The notes under the pieces were generated by a model. That model saw nothing but the letters and a program-made list of their open reading frames with translations. It made no database searches and was not told the DNA's origin. The position numbers were made by a program, and so were the translations under genes. Below are positions 44,396 through 56,215 of a stretch of DNA of 64,000 nt, in pieces. Position 1 is the stretch's first letter. Each line of letters opens with the position of its first letter. Source of the DNA: Quercus robur (taxonomy: Eukaryota > Streptophyta > Magnoliopsida > Fagales > Fagaceae); NCBI RefSeq assembly GCF_932294415.1, contig NC_065544.1:23473351-23537350 (forward strand), read 5' to 3'.

Positions 44396-47300
44396 TCAGT
44401 GAGTGAGATAAAATGAGATACCGAAATATGGTGTTTTGGGAAGATCACAGGAAACCTGATACAATGTCGAAAGCAAACACTTGAACTTTTTTTCTTGCAT
44501 GATGTTTGAGTCATTTTGGCCTTTGGACATGCTAGATTCCACCATATCAACCTGGCATTTGGATATGGAACTTCCAGGACGTGGATAGCTCTGGACACCA
44601 TCTGGGAATATAGCTTGTGCAAACCCTTCCACATCTTGACTGAATACTATACGCACACCACACTTTGTAGGCTCAATAAAAGGGTGTTCAATTGCAATCG
44701 AAGCACCAATGCAATCACAATCATCTAAGTGGTCTCCAAGTCTTGCAGCTGGTATGTATACATGAAATGTAAATGAACTAGCATCGAGGAATCCATTGCG
44801 CTTTAGGACTAGAGGATAACATTCTACACGAACTCTATTCATATTGGAACGAAAATTGAACTCTGCAAGAAATTTTAAATCCAGCCTCGAAAAAAGGTCA
44901 TTAAAATTTTCAGAGACTACACAAACAACAGATAGAGCAATTCCTCTCCAATAACTATTTGTGCATAGATCAGAAGAAGGGATTGTTACAGATGATGGAG
45001 GGCCCTGACGGATGAACCACTTTGGAATTTCAGTTACAAGTGAATAGATGCCAAGTTCAACATCTTGGTTAATTGCCGCCTATTTCATATTTAAAATAGT
45101 AAGTATAATGATGTACAATGCATGCGTGTGTGTGTTTGAAAGAGCGAGAGAGAGAGAGAGAGAGTTACCTTCACATGTCTTTCCCACAGTAGCTCTAACT
45201 GATCTACTGGCGTAAACAAACCTGAGTAAGTAATTTCTCCTTCATTCCCGTAAAAATCAACAGTAGTGAATCCTGTTTCACCCGACGTCCACATAACTTG
45301 ATTCGAATAATTTTCCAGTGGACATCCTTGTGCCATTACATATAGTGTACTCAAGGGAAGATCTGGCAATGATTGAAGCCTACTGCAATCTTTCAACTCA
45401 AAAATTTTAAGACTAGAAAGCTGAGAAATGCTACTAGGCAAGTGTGTAAACTTGTTGTTGCTCAAATTCAGAGACCGCAACAAGGATAAGCAACTAAGAT
45501 CATCGGGGAGTGCTCCGTCTAATAAATTGCAGTCACTTAGATCCAAAGATACCATGAAGCTTAACCCAGATGACCTTGGCAATAACAAGTTGGTGGGATC
45601 TTGGGTAGGGAAGAAGCAATATTTCAATAAATCATGTGGAGCACAGATGCGGGAGAGTCCTTGCAGAAGCCATGATTTAGGTGGTTGAACCTTATTACAT
45701 CCTTTTAGAATGAGAATTTTAAGAGATGGCAAACACACACTTGGAAAGCTCAAAAGTTTTTTGCAATTTTGAAGACTTAACAAAGTCAGACTGGTCAAAT
45801 CCTCAATTGTTAAAGGTAGTTCTTCTATAGCAGTTCCATCCAAATTAAGCTCTAACAAGCGTTTGAGAGATCCAACGGATGGGTGAAGCTTATGCAATCT
45901 TATGCAACCTCGAAGAATTAGCCTCTCAAGACTTTGGAGTCCATTAAAGTTTGGAGTCATGATTAAGTTTTGGGAGTTACTAAGATCCATGAGTTTTAAC
46001 TTGTCCAAGTTCTGTGATAAAACAATAAATAGATATGAAACATGAAGTAGTCAGGAATTTAGTCGATCTAAGCTAAAAAAAAGGGCCGTTGCATTAGTAA
46101 AATACTTACACTAAATTCCTTTGGTAGTTGCTTAATGTGGCTACGAGGCATAATGAGTTCAACAAGATTGTTTGGTTGAAAATGCCTTGGCATGAATTTC
46201 AAAGGGTAATCGTGCCATTCCATCACTCGTAACTCATTAGAAAGAAAACTAAGGCCTTGTGGAAGGTGCACATTGCAAATTTTAATCATCCTTAGTCTTT
46301 TCATATTTGAGAAGGCTTTGGCATTCAAGTCTTCTATATGCAGAGGCGAGTTTAGCACCATGCCTTCAACAATTTTTGTTCCCTGATATTTACAAACAAT
46401 GAAATTAGTGTAGGACAAGATCCAACAAATAATTATGAGCCATGTAAAAACATTTATATCTACGTACCATTCCACTTACTGTATTGTTCTTTAGTACATG
46501 GAATATATCCTCACAAAGCCATAACCTACTGCGTCTTCCAGGCTCTTGAAATGATTCACGACAAACGATTCTCCAACCCATTTCTTGTAGCAAATCATGC
46601 ATCCACAATTTTCTTCCTAAAATGGTAATGAGAGATTTGTCATTGAGAGTTTCCAAATCCATATAGCAACTAGAACCTTTTATATCTACCACTCGATCTT
46701 TGTCCTCCCCTTTGAAGAAACATGCAATATCTAGAAAAAGATTTTTGACAGTATCCTTCAATCCCTTATAACCTATTTCAAGTGTATCTAGAATTTCTCC
46801 ATCATGATTTTCTTTTAGTTGATCTAAGTAATTTTCCCATACACTTCTTGTTTTACCAATCAAGGAGGAACCCAAAACTTTAAGAGCTAAAGGAAGGCCT
46901 TTAGCATACTTCACAAAACCTTTGGACAAATCCAAAAATTCTTTTCTCGGAGTGGTTTTATTAAACACTGTCAAACTAAAGAGCTCAAGGGATTTATCAT
47001 TGGCTAGTCCCTCTACTCTATATATATAATCCACCCTACACATTTCCAACAGGTGCTTATCCTTAGTTGTTACAATGATCCTACTTCCCTGACTGAACCA
47101 ATCATGATTCCCTGCTAATGCTTGTAGTTGTTCATATTTATCAACATCATCAACAATAAGAAGAACCTTTTTGGTGGGTAGTCTCTTCTTTATCAATCCG
47201 ATTCCCACATGATGATTCCAAATGTTTGCTTCTTTTTCCATAAAGGCCTCAGAAAGAAGTTGTTTTTGTAAATAAACAATACCATGTTTTTCAACCGTTT

Positions 47301-47863
47301 CTCTAACATTATAAATAAAGCTACTAGCTTCAAATTGACGGCAAATTCTTTTATAAATGAAATATGCCAGAGTGGTCTTACCAATGCCGCCCATCCCCCA
47401 AATCCCTATAAAACGAACACCATCCAGTTTAGTGCCACATAGGTTCATCATTTTCTCGACATGAGAGTCCATTCCAACAAGGTGCTCACAAGCATTTGGG
47501 AATTCACGATTTAATTCATGAAATATCATGTCAATGATTTCCTGAACAACTTCTGATTCATACCTATAAAAAATGATCAAACGATTAGTGATGTAGCCAA
47601 CAATTTTATTTTGGGGATCTTAGTTAACCTTAGTTTGTAAAAAGGTATATATACACACATGTATGATACATATATGTGTTTATTATAAATTGAATATAAT
47701 TTCTTTATATTTAAAAGAAAAAATATTACAAACCCACAAGCTTCAGGAAGCATGGAAACCTTATTTGGGCTTTGTGTCCATGTCCAACATGTGTTGGAAA
47801 CCAGACACCTTTTGGACACGCTAACACCTCTAAGACATGGCTACATGAGGGTCCCAACCCTTC

Positions 47864-47900
<37 letters not shown>

Positions 47901-50900
47901 GGGACACAACACGGGTATATTTTGAATTTTATAATTTGTTAAAGTATTATTCATTATTAGTCTTAAATTGATATATTTCTAGGATTATATGAACAATAAT
48001 TAATTAAATATGTATTTCTGACATGCTGTGTCTTAAATTTTTTTTAAATTGTTGTATCAGTGTGTTGTATTTGTGTCCGTGTTATCTTGTCCATGCTTTC
48101 TAGCTCTCTATTTGTCTCCATTTCTAAATGGTTAGTTATTGAATGTGTAACAATAATGAAGTTTAGTTAGTAAATGATAAAAAATAAATGTCTTACGATA
48201 GTAAATTATTTTGTTTACGTCAATAGTACAAACTAACAAATAATAAATAATGAGAAACAAATAATAAATATACAATAATGAGAAACAATTATAAGTAGTC
48301 ACAAAATTTGTTGCAATAGATGAACCATAAAACACTTCTTACAATGTTTTTTTTTTTTTTTTTTTTTTGAGAGAGAGAGAGAGAGTTTCAATTTCAGCCT
48401 ACACTAAAAAACCGATTTGGTATTTTGATTTGATGATAAAGAGTTATTATTAGGAGCGGACATCATAGGTTGAAATTCTCTTCTTACAATGATTCAATTG
48501 CAACATTTTTGGTAATTGTATAAGAGCATTCAGATTAAACATGCTAAAATAGCACAATGTCCAAAATTTGCTCAATGAATTCTAAAAATACCCACATCAA
48601 TTTATGTTTTCATCAGGAAAAATAAGATGTCACTACGCTACTTGTCCAAATTTAGGAGGCACTCAAGCTAGTTTATACATTTTATTATTTTATTCATTTC
48701 TTTATTTTTCTATTGTTCTCGCTCTCTCTCCCTCTCTCCTTGTCTTTGTTTCTTCTCTTGTTTCTCAGTGACCAACTCTCTTCTTTTCGCTTCTTATGAG
48801 TGCCATCAAATTTAAAACTTGGTTCTCTCCCCGCACCCCTAGGCGTATAAAAGATCAAGTGGCAGGTATCCTTGGCCTCCCTACCACAGACCGCATAGGA
48901 ACCTATCTTGGAACGCCCATTTTTACCACCCGTCGAACAGCTAGCGCCTATCAATATCTGGTGGATAATATCCGTAAGCGAATAGAAGGATGGCAAGCTA
49001 GGTATCTTTCAATGGCTGGCAGAGCCACCCTCATCAAAGCTTCGGTCACTTCTGTCCCACTATATGCCATGCAAACCACGCTTCTCCCGCAAAAGATTTG
49101 CCACCACATAGATAAACTGAGCTGTCACTTCCTCTGGGGGGACACCGATCATCACAGGGGTTGCCACATTGTTAATTGGGAGACTGTCACGCTCCCCAAA
49201 GAGGTTGGAGGGTTGGACATATCCTCTACCCGGCATAGAAACAAAGCTATCCTCATGAACCAGGCCTGGCGCCTCTATTCCAATACCACTTCGCTCTGGG
49301 CCAGGGTCCTAAAAGCTAAATATTTTCCTCATGCTACTGTGTTTACCAGTCCCCGAATATCAAGAGGATCACATATTTGGACCGCTATCTCACTAGGGGC
49401 CGAGCTACTTCTTGAAGGCATGCGGTGGATTGTAGGAGATGGAAGGACTATTCGAATTTGGAAGATCATTAGCTTCCTAACGGTTCCCTGCAGAATTATA
49501 TTGAGGGTCCTCTCCTCCCCTAGGAGGACGACCGCCGAGTCAACTCTCTTTGGTCAAACCAAGCTTGGTCTTTCGACTCTCTTAACCTCCCCCTCTCCAC
49601 CCAACTCCAAGACCTTCTTCAAGGTATCCTTGTGGCCTGCTTTGTTAGCCTTACTGACTCTTTTCTATGGCTCCACAATAAGGGCACGTGTTTCGTCAAA
49701 TCCGCTTCAAAATTCCTTTATCAGCGCCAACAAGCCCCTTGGAACAAAGCCCTTTGGCACTGGATCTGGGTTTCCCCTTGCCCCAAAAAGATCCAAATTT
49801 TTTTGTGGAAGGCTCTGCGTAATCGACTCCCCACCAAAACATACCTATCCTTTGGACATCCATCTGTGGATACCCGCTGTCCCAGATGCCACTCACCTGA
49901 AACGACTATACACATTCTTCGTGATTGTCCTTGGGCAAAAGAGGTCTGGCACCAATCCCCAGGTATCCTGCCCATGTCCTTCTTCCAATTGCCGCTTCAA
50001 GACTAGCTGAGATATAATGCTACGGTGGTTAGGACCTCCTTACCCCACCACCCCCCATGGCAGGTTTATTTCCCCTTCACCTGTTGGAAACTTTGGTTAG
50101 CACAAAATGAAAGAATATTCAAAAACCAGTCCCGCTCCCAACATAGCCTTATCTACTCCTCTGTACAAGCGGCGACAGAGTTTCATTTCCTCTCCGGTAC
50201 CACTAAACGACCCTCGGACCTGATTCCTCAGCTTATCAGCTGGCAAGCCCCCCCCCACCCCTTTCTTAAACTCAACACTGATGGTAATGCCCTTGATAAC
50301 CCTAGATTGGCCGGAGCAGGGGGTGTTCTTCGAGATCACCAGGGCCAATGGATCTCAGGGTTCTCAGCGCATGTGGGCCTCGCAACAAACAATTTGGCTG
50401 AGTTGGTGGCAGTCAGATAAGGATTGTCAATGGCATGGAATATGGGCGTGGAGCTCCTTCAGCTGGAACTAGATTCTAAAATGGTCCTAAACTGGCTAAC
50501 AAATACAAATATGAACTATCCCACTAATATTCTGCCTTTGATATGTGATTGCAAGAACCTCTTGGATCAGGAAAGGGAAGTTCACATGCAACACGTGTAC
50601 CGTGAGGCAAATGGCTGTGCAGATGCTCTAGCAAAGCGGGGGACCCACCATCGGAATCTGATGACTGTGTATAGCGAATGTCTCACTTTTGTTTATGTAT
50701 CATATGTGAGGGACTTGACTGGCTTGGGGGAAACTCGGCTTTGTACCCCCGGCACAGTTGTTGGTGTTGTATGAACTCAGTTTGATATTAAATAAAACCT
50801 CCCGCTTTCCACCAAAAAAAGAAGAAGGCATCTCTCTCTCTCTCTCTCTCTCTTAAAATGTGCAGACTGATTGTTGTAGTGGATATGATTTGAAAGTGAA

Positions 50901-51868
50901 AGGGTTGGAGAAATGATTTGATTGTTGCGAAGGTGATGAGATTTGAAATTGAAGGGGTTGGTGAGACAAGGAGACACTTGAGAGAAGTATTAAAAAAATT
51001 AAAAAAGAATTAATACTATGATGAAATAGAAAACACGTTTAATAATCTGATATGAGGTTAAAAAAAAAGGTTAAATAAAATAGAAAAAGTAAGTTCTTTA
51101 ATGTATAGTAGAAGAAAATTTTAGACAAACTGATATAAATGCTCTAAAACCTAATTGAAAGTTTTCTTTGGTTCAATTTGACTTGAAACGTACAAAAATA
51201 AATGTCATGATGATTATAGTCATGGAAGAGCTGTTAAGTATGAGTATGGATGATAATAATGATGCTATAGACCATTTGAAACCCAAAAAGAGAAAAAGTA
51301 AATCCAACATTTCGGAATATCATCTATTCTCATTGAAAGAAGGAAAGGTGAAATGTTACCTATCATGTATATGCCATCCAGCAATATCTCCTACTTTTCT
51401 TAAAGCAGCTCTCCATGCTTGTATCTTCTCTTTATTGACCTCAGCGTCTTTTTCATGCTTAGAGAAGGCTTTTTTAAAAGTTCTTGTTTGATTTCGAATG
51501 TGAGATGGTTTTACATGGTAGAAAATGGGCAAAATTGTCAACCGCGTCTCTTTCATGCATTTGACAATCTCAACAAGTTCATCCAAACACCAACTTGAGA
51601 AAGCGTAGTTTCTTGAGAGAATTGTGATTGCATACCTGGATTTCTCTATGGCTTTCATGAGCTTTGGACCAATGAATGTCCCTTGTTTTAGTTCTTCGCT
51701 ATCCCTATAGACAGAAATGCCTCTGTCTTTCATAGCAGTATATAGCTGATCTGCAAAAGTCTTGCGGGTGTCAGAACCATAGAAACTGAGGAAAACATCG
51801 TATGACCAATGGGGTGTTGAAGAAATAGATGGTGAAGAAGAAGTCTCTTGAGTGCTCATGGAAGCCAT
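44396..51868 (-). CDS. TIR-NBS-LRR immune receptor, five exons (about 1130 aa)
   Basis: I assembled five exons on the minus strand: 51868-51360, 47563-46480, 46382-46110, 46011-45169 and 45079-44396, all GT-AG with consistent phases and no stop; coding length 3393 nt. Exon 1 is the TIR domain (YDVFLSFYGSDTRK; catalytic Glu in WCLDELV). Exon 2 is NB-ARC: P-loop GIWGMGGIGKTTLA, Walker B LLIVDDV, GSRIIVTT, GLPLALKVLGSSL, LFLDIACFFKG and WMHDLLQEMG (MHD). Exons 3-4 are leucine-rich repeats (LRRSLNLSNNKFTHLPSSI-like). Exon 5 is a post-LRR C-JID-like domain (EIPKWFIRQGPPSSVTIP). TNLs sense pathogen effectors, and their TIR domains act as NAD-cleaving enzymes. Odd points: FYGSDTR where FRGEDTR is usual, and ADQL where the SH motif (S/T/D-H-L) is usual. 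An in-frame ATG 23 codons further up exists (51937); I prefer MASMSTQ at 51868 as the usual start. Intron 1 (3.8 kb) holds a LINE. Confidence 0.88.
47741..48103. mobile_element. Inverted-repeat element in TNL intron 1
   Basis: The left end has AGGAAGCATGGAAAC and the right end GTCCATGCTTTCTAGC, a degenerate inverted repeat. Related GTGTCC/GGACAC phrases lie inside both halves, and a (TA)n run is at about 47870-47897. The end motif recalls the MITE at 24385. It is non-coding. Confidence 0.45.
48797..50820 (+). mobile_element. 5'-truncated LINE in TNL intron 1, antisense to the gene
   Basis: It starts inside the RT C-terminal part (YLGTPIFTTRRTASAYQYL, RIEGWQARYLSMAGRATLIK). It continues through the post-RT region (LWARVLKAKYFPHAT, LEGMRWIVGDGRTIRIWK), the zf-RVT region (LWHWIWVSPCPKKIQIFLWK, CPRCHSPETTIHILRDC; 49632-50006) and RNase H (LKLNTDGNA, NLAELVAV, LELDSKMVL, YREANGCADALAKRG; 50025-50774). 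It ends AATAAAACC plus an A-run at about 50820. The first 400 codons remain open from 48796, but the later parts are in other frames. It is more readable than the other LINEs here, so probably the youngest. Confidence 0.88.
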
Positions 51869-51937
51869 TGGAAACTTACAACTTATGCTTTTGTTTATGG
51901 AAAAGAGTTCTATAAGAACTTCAATATTTGGCTTCAA

Positions 51938-52400
51938 AGAAATAAAAAGATAAAAAAAATTTAATATTCTGTATCAAGTTGGCTTACGTTACCGTTTACA
52001 TTGTGAAATTCATGTTGACCCACGATTAAGGATTTTGCCATTTTGGTTATGTTGGCACGTGTGAGAAGCTCCCACCAAATGATGCATGTTCCAACTGATA
52101 GCCAGCCAGGGATGGAACTAGCATTTAAACTTAGAAGGGTCAAAGTTCTTTATTCAAAGATCTTAAAAAGTTGGAGAATTAATACTAGAGGTTGACAATG
52201 ATGCATTATTAGCATTAATTTTTTAATTATTTGTATTTTTTCTTTTGAAAAAAAATTAATAATAGGAATTTTAATCAATAGTTTTCAAGGTTTGACAAAG
52301 GTTAGATTGATTATTTATTCTATCCACATTATAAATAAAAAAAATTATTTATTCTTTTCACATAAGTCTATAACTAATAACTTCATAATGCCATGATATG

Positions 52401-52431
<31 letters not shown>

Positions 52432-52517
52432 GATTCTTAAAAAAAAAAAAAATACAAAAAACTATAGTTAAAAGTTTAAATCCATGTCAAGCATTATATT
52501 AATAATACAGCTTAAAT
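51938..52517. other. Upstream side of the TNL gene
   Basis: No clear promoter element is visible. It is AT-rich with a (TA)n run at 52401-52424. The ORF at 51961-52143 is without support. Confidence 0.4.
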
Positions 52518-52674
52518 CATCGCATACCCTTGGTGCGATGGTCACTCCATAAGTATAAGTGCTTGTGGGGTGTGGGGGGTAAGGGCTGAGGTTCAAATTT
52601 CCAAGAGGGGGCTTCATACACATATACAGTTAGATTAGGTTATAGTAAAATTTCTATATTTTATATAAAAAAAT
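52518..52674 (+). mobile_element. tRNA-derived SINE, copy 2
   Basis: It begins CGCATACCCTTGGTGCGATGG..., as at 36439, with a box-B-like GGTTCAAATTTCC and an A-rich end. It is flanked by a target duplication AATAATACAGCT(T)AAA at 52501-52515 and 52675-52690, so its ends are secure. Confidence 0.88.
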
Positions 52675-52690
52675 AATAATACAGCTAAAA

Positions 52691-54217
52691 TAATGGTTAA
52701 TAAATATCATGCATTAATATTCTGCGAAAAAAAGGTAAGACAATTATTGGTGTCTTGGTAAGGTTGAGATTTTTTAAGACAATTATTACTGTCTTGGTAA
52801 GGTTGAGATTTTTTTCCTTAAAAAAAAAAATGAAAGTTTGAAAAAATGGTATTTAAAAAAAAAAAAAGATCTATTAAACAATCACTTGATAATGGACAAT
52901 AAGTTTGAGTCTTTAACTAAGTAAATAATAAAGTTTTTCCCATCATTACTTTTTTTTTTTTGAGAGAGTTCCCATCATTACATTAATTTAGCTATGGCAC
53001 AAAGTTTATTACCAATAGACTAATCATACACATGATTTGGTGGCATTTAGGTTAGGCACAAAATAATAAATTGCTATTGTTTTACACATGTATTACTATT
53101 TATGCATACATGCCTAGTGTGTCCCAAAGTTAATAAAATATTAAAAATCAATAAAATTCTATCATTCAAAAAATAAATAAATTTTTTTCACCAGATGAGT
53201 TAAAAACACCAACTGACCCAAGCTGGTGGTGATATTAACTGGTGTGTGGATGAAACAATCAGTGGTATAGGAGTTGTCTCTGTGGCTATGAGGTTGGAGT
53301 TATTTGAGAGAGGAATAGAGCTCTCAAATGAGAGGGAGAAATTGGGTAAATGTTATTAGGTATTTGTGATTTATTTTGCTAGAATTTGTAATTGATTTGT
53401 TGTTATTGTTTTGCTTAGACCAGATTTATGATTTGTTCAAAAATATATGTGCACTTCTTTTAAAGATTTTTCTTGTTATCTAATTTTGGGATTTCATGGG
53501 TCAGCTTGTAAATTTTTCTTGTTATCTACTTTAGAGTCAAAAGTAATTTGTATTTGTATTTGTATTTTTTTTTTTTTTTTTCTGTGTGTTAATATATATA
53601 TTTGTGGGCATGGCCTCCTCAGCCCTAAGGTAGTTCCTTCACTGCCGTCACCACCTTTGCCGCACACAAACTGAGTTTTAATACACATTAAAATGTACAC
53701 ATGAAATTGTCTTCATGCAATTGTATGGATTTAAAGTCTTTTGTATGAGATGCCAATTACGTGACTTTAACAACAATTAATTTCGACTCTTTGGTTTCAC
53801 TGATGATAGAAATCGTGATAAACATTAGGTTCTCTTTTTTTAATCAAAAATAAAATGAGTGAATCCTAAGTTTATATATAGGGAAATTTTTTTGATGATT
53901 CATGACCTTTCCCAATGATTTAATCTGTAGATTATACATTTTGTTTTTTAACAGAGGAACTTCATTAACTAGAATATAGAAACAGAGTTAGGAGGCCATC
54001 GCCTCTTAGAGGAACTTTTGTAGACTGTACTTTTTAAAATTCGAAGGGTAGTTGATGAAGACCTTTCAATAAGATAATACACCAATTGAATTTTGATATA
54101 GGACAGAGATTGAATTTCAAATTTTTTATTTAATTATTAGAAATTTTACCAATTTAGTTAATTAGAACTTACCATTCAAATTTCCTTTAGTTTGGAATAA
54201 AACACTCATATTCTTTA
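52691..54217. other. AT-rich intergenic DNA
   Basis: Contains a short direct repeat (GACAATTATT.(G/C)TGTCTTGGTAAGGTTGAGATTTTTT at 52739 and 52777). A stub at 53945-54026 (AACAGAGGAACTTCATTAACTAG...) resembles a LINE 3' end in reverse. T-run at 53567-53581. No gene is seen. Confidence 0.5.
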
Positions 54218-54312
54218 TGTGGGTACCTAAGGCATGCTTAGGCATGCTTGGCAACGTCCTAGGCATTCTTGACAACGTCCTTGGCCGACCTAGGCATGCT
54301 TGCAAGCTTTGC

Positions 54313-54355
54313 GTCCCACATCGAAGGAAAACTCCCCCACTTTCTGCCTTATAAG
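54313..54355 (+). promoter_or_regulatory. snRNA-type USE plus TATA, left arm
   Basis: GTCCCACATCG (54313-54323) is an exact match to the plant snRNA upstream sequence element RTCCCACATCG. CTTATAAG (54348-54355) follows with 26 bp between the USE and TATAA. A start site would fall near 54378, where GTAGTGTACC leads into a hairpin that ends at TTTT (54428-54431). The match is seen; activity is inferred. Confidence 0.5.
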
Positions 54356-54441
54356 CTGTGAAGTAAAGGGAGTAGTGTACCACCAAGCATCTCTGTGATC
54401 ACAAGAGACTTGGTGGTACACTACTCCTTTTACTTCACAGC

Positions 54442-54483
54442 TTATAAGGCAGAAAGTGGGGGAGTTTTCCTTCGATGTGGGAC
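54442..54483 (-). promoter_or_regulatory. snRNA-type USE plus TATA, right arm, opposite strand
   Basis: The inverted copy of the left-arm set: CGATGTGGGAC (54473-54483, the reverse of GTCCCACATCG) and TTATAAG with the same 26-bp gap. It faces the left-arm set across the central hairpin. Confidence 0.5.
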
Positions 54484-54976
54484 GCAAAGGTTGCAAGCAT
54501 GCCTAGGTCGGCCAAGGACGTTACAAGGCATGCCGAGGACGGCCTAGGACGTTGCAAGCATGCCTAGGACGTTGCCAAGCATGCCTAAGCATGCCTTAGG
54601 TACCCACAATAAAAGGAAACTCTCCCACTTTCTGCCTTATAAGCTGTGAAGCAAAGGGAGTAGTGTACCACTAAGTTTCTTGTGATAGCATGCCTAGGTC
54701 GGCTAAGGACGTTGTCAAGCATGCCGAGGACGTTGCAACGCATGTCGAGGACGGCCTAGGACGTTGCAAGCATGCCTAGGACGTTGCCAAGCATGCCTAA
54801 GCATGTCTTAGGTACCCACACTTTATAATATTTTTTTTTAAAAAATATTTTTAAACCTAATTAAGTTGAGGTAATCAAAACCCAACTGAAACAAACCATT
54901 TCAGCCCCGGCTCGGGTTAAAACTATATATTTATTTTTTTAAAAAGGTAAATAAAAAAAGGGAATAAAAGTATAAA

Positions 54977-55002
54977 CCCCCCCCCCCCCCCCCCCCCCCC
55001 CC
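54977..55002. repeat. Poly-C tract (26 C)
   Basis: An uninterrupted run of C, unusual in AT-rich plant DNA and prone to sequencing and assembly error. Confidence 0.9.
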
Positions 55003-55114
55003 AAGTTGTCAAATTGTGCGATATATTACCCAAAAAAAAAAAAAAAAAAATTGTGCGGTGAGGTCAACCAGACCAACCCCCATCAATAACCTTTGCCAAC
55101 TAGCGTCCCCAATA

Positions 55115-55511
55115 AATTAAAAAAAGTTAATGATAAAAATAAATAAATTATATATGAAAGGACAGAAACTTGTCCATTAAGTCCGAGGCATGATCTAACC
55201 AAAAAATATATTATATATTAAAAAGAAGAAAAGTCAAAGGCATCCACGGAAATAGCTTTTTTTATTAACTTAGCACGCAAAGAATTTCTCAAAAAACTTA
55301 GCACGCGAAAGAAATTAAAAAAAGTTAATGATAAAAATAAATAAATTATATATGAAAGGACAGAAACTTGTCCATTAAGTCCGAGGCATGATCTAACCAA
55401 AAAATATATTATATATTAAAAAAGAAGAAAAGTCAAAGGCATCCACGGAAATAGCTTTTTTTATTAACTTAGCACGCAAAGAATTTCTCAAAAAACTTAG
55501 CACGCGAAAGA
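55115..55511. repeat. 198-bp tandem duplication, nearly identical
   Basis: The copy starting AAAGTTAATGATAAAAATAA at 55123 is repeated at 55321 (period 198). Both include GGACAGAAACTTGTCCATTAAG and AACTTAGCACGC. By eye the copies differ only by about one A in a run, so the event is recent or the copies are homogenised. Confidence 0.9.
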
Positions 55512-55817
55512 AATTTATTTATTATATCGTATGGTTTGGTCAATATGTTAATTTTCTAATGTTTAATTCTTCTGTATAATTGATTGATTAGGATTTTGCC
55601 TTTTAATAAGTCATTGAATCAATCAATCTAAAAATTCTAATATTTAAAAAGATATGAAAGGTGTGAATGAGCGGAAGTAACGAGGAGCTCTTTCAGATGA
55701 AAGAATCGAGGAAATGGTGGACTGATGGCTTGCTGCACAATACACAAAATTCACAAAAATGTTTATAGTCGACCTAGATAGAGATGGATTGTTGGCAAAA
55801 CTTATATTCAGTACTTA

Positions 55818-56204
55818 GAGTATCTCCAGTAGATTTTTTTATATTTTTGTACTGTTTGGACAGTGGACAGTGACATTTATCTTTTACCTTCCTACTTTTT
55901 CAAATATATCTTTCAACAGATTCTTTATCCTTTCTCTATCTCATTTAAATATTATTTCTTCATTCATTATTTATTCATATTTTAATACACGTATCTTCAT
56001 ACCCTCATCTCCATTCCTTTCATTGCTAATTTTTTATTTTGTTTTATTCTTTTGCTAATGAACAGTAGCACATCAGGTTTGGAGAATGACTGTTCATTAG
56101 CAAATTTTTTTTGAGTTTTAAAGAAGTTGTTGGAAGACTATTTTTTGGTTTCATTCTCCATTATAGAGATTATTTTGCTTTTACCTAAGCTATTGAAGAT
56201 GTTC
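55818..56204. mobile_element. Tourist-like MITE (387 bp) with TTA duplication
   Basis: The ends GAGTATCTCCAGTAG and CTATTGAAGATGTTC are inverted repeats (11 of 15 match). TTA flanks both sides (55815-55817 and 56205-56207), the PIF/Harbinger target duplication. The interior is AT-rich. The motif (rAGYATCTCCARTAG) is typical of plant Tourist-type elements. Confidence 0.75.
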
Positions 56205-56215
56205 TTATGTGCTAT

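Larger units (their letters stand above)
54218..54820. mobile_element. Complex foldback element with inverted arms
   Basis: It starts TGTGGGTACCTAAGGCATGC and ends GCATGTCTTAGGTACCCACA, and is flanked by CTTTA at 54213-54217 and 54821-54825 (possible 5-bp duplication). The left arm (54218-54385) is inverted in the right arm (54411-54608), which ends with its own GGTACCCACA. A third, partial arm-like copy (54609-54820) follows. Arms consist of GCATGCTTGGCAACGTCCTAGG-type short units and a conserved core GTCCCACATCGAAGG ... CTTATAAGCTGTGAAG ... GGGAGTAGTGTACCACC. A diverged relative lies at about 10505-10850. It has no ORF of note. Confidence 0.8.

Noticed and set aside
51168-51491. 107-codon ORF on the + strand
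   Set aside because: It lies across the TNL exon 1 end and intron on the opposite strand with no domain.
54162-54600. A CRISPR-like array of short units
   Set aside because: Units are adjacent, variable and inverted between arms, with no unique spacers; the host is a plant. It is a foldback element.
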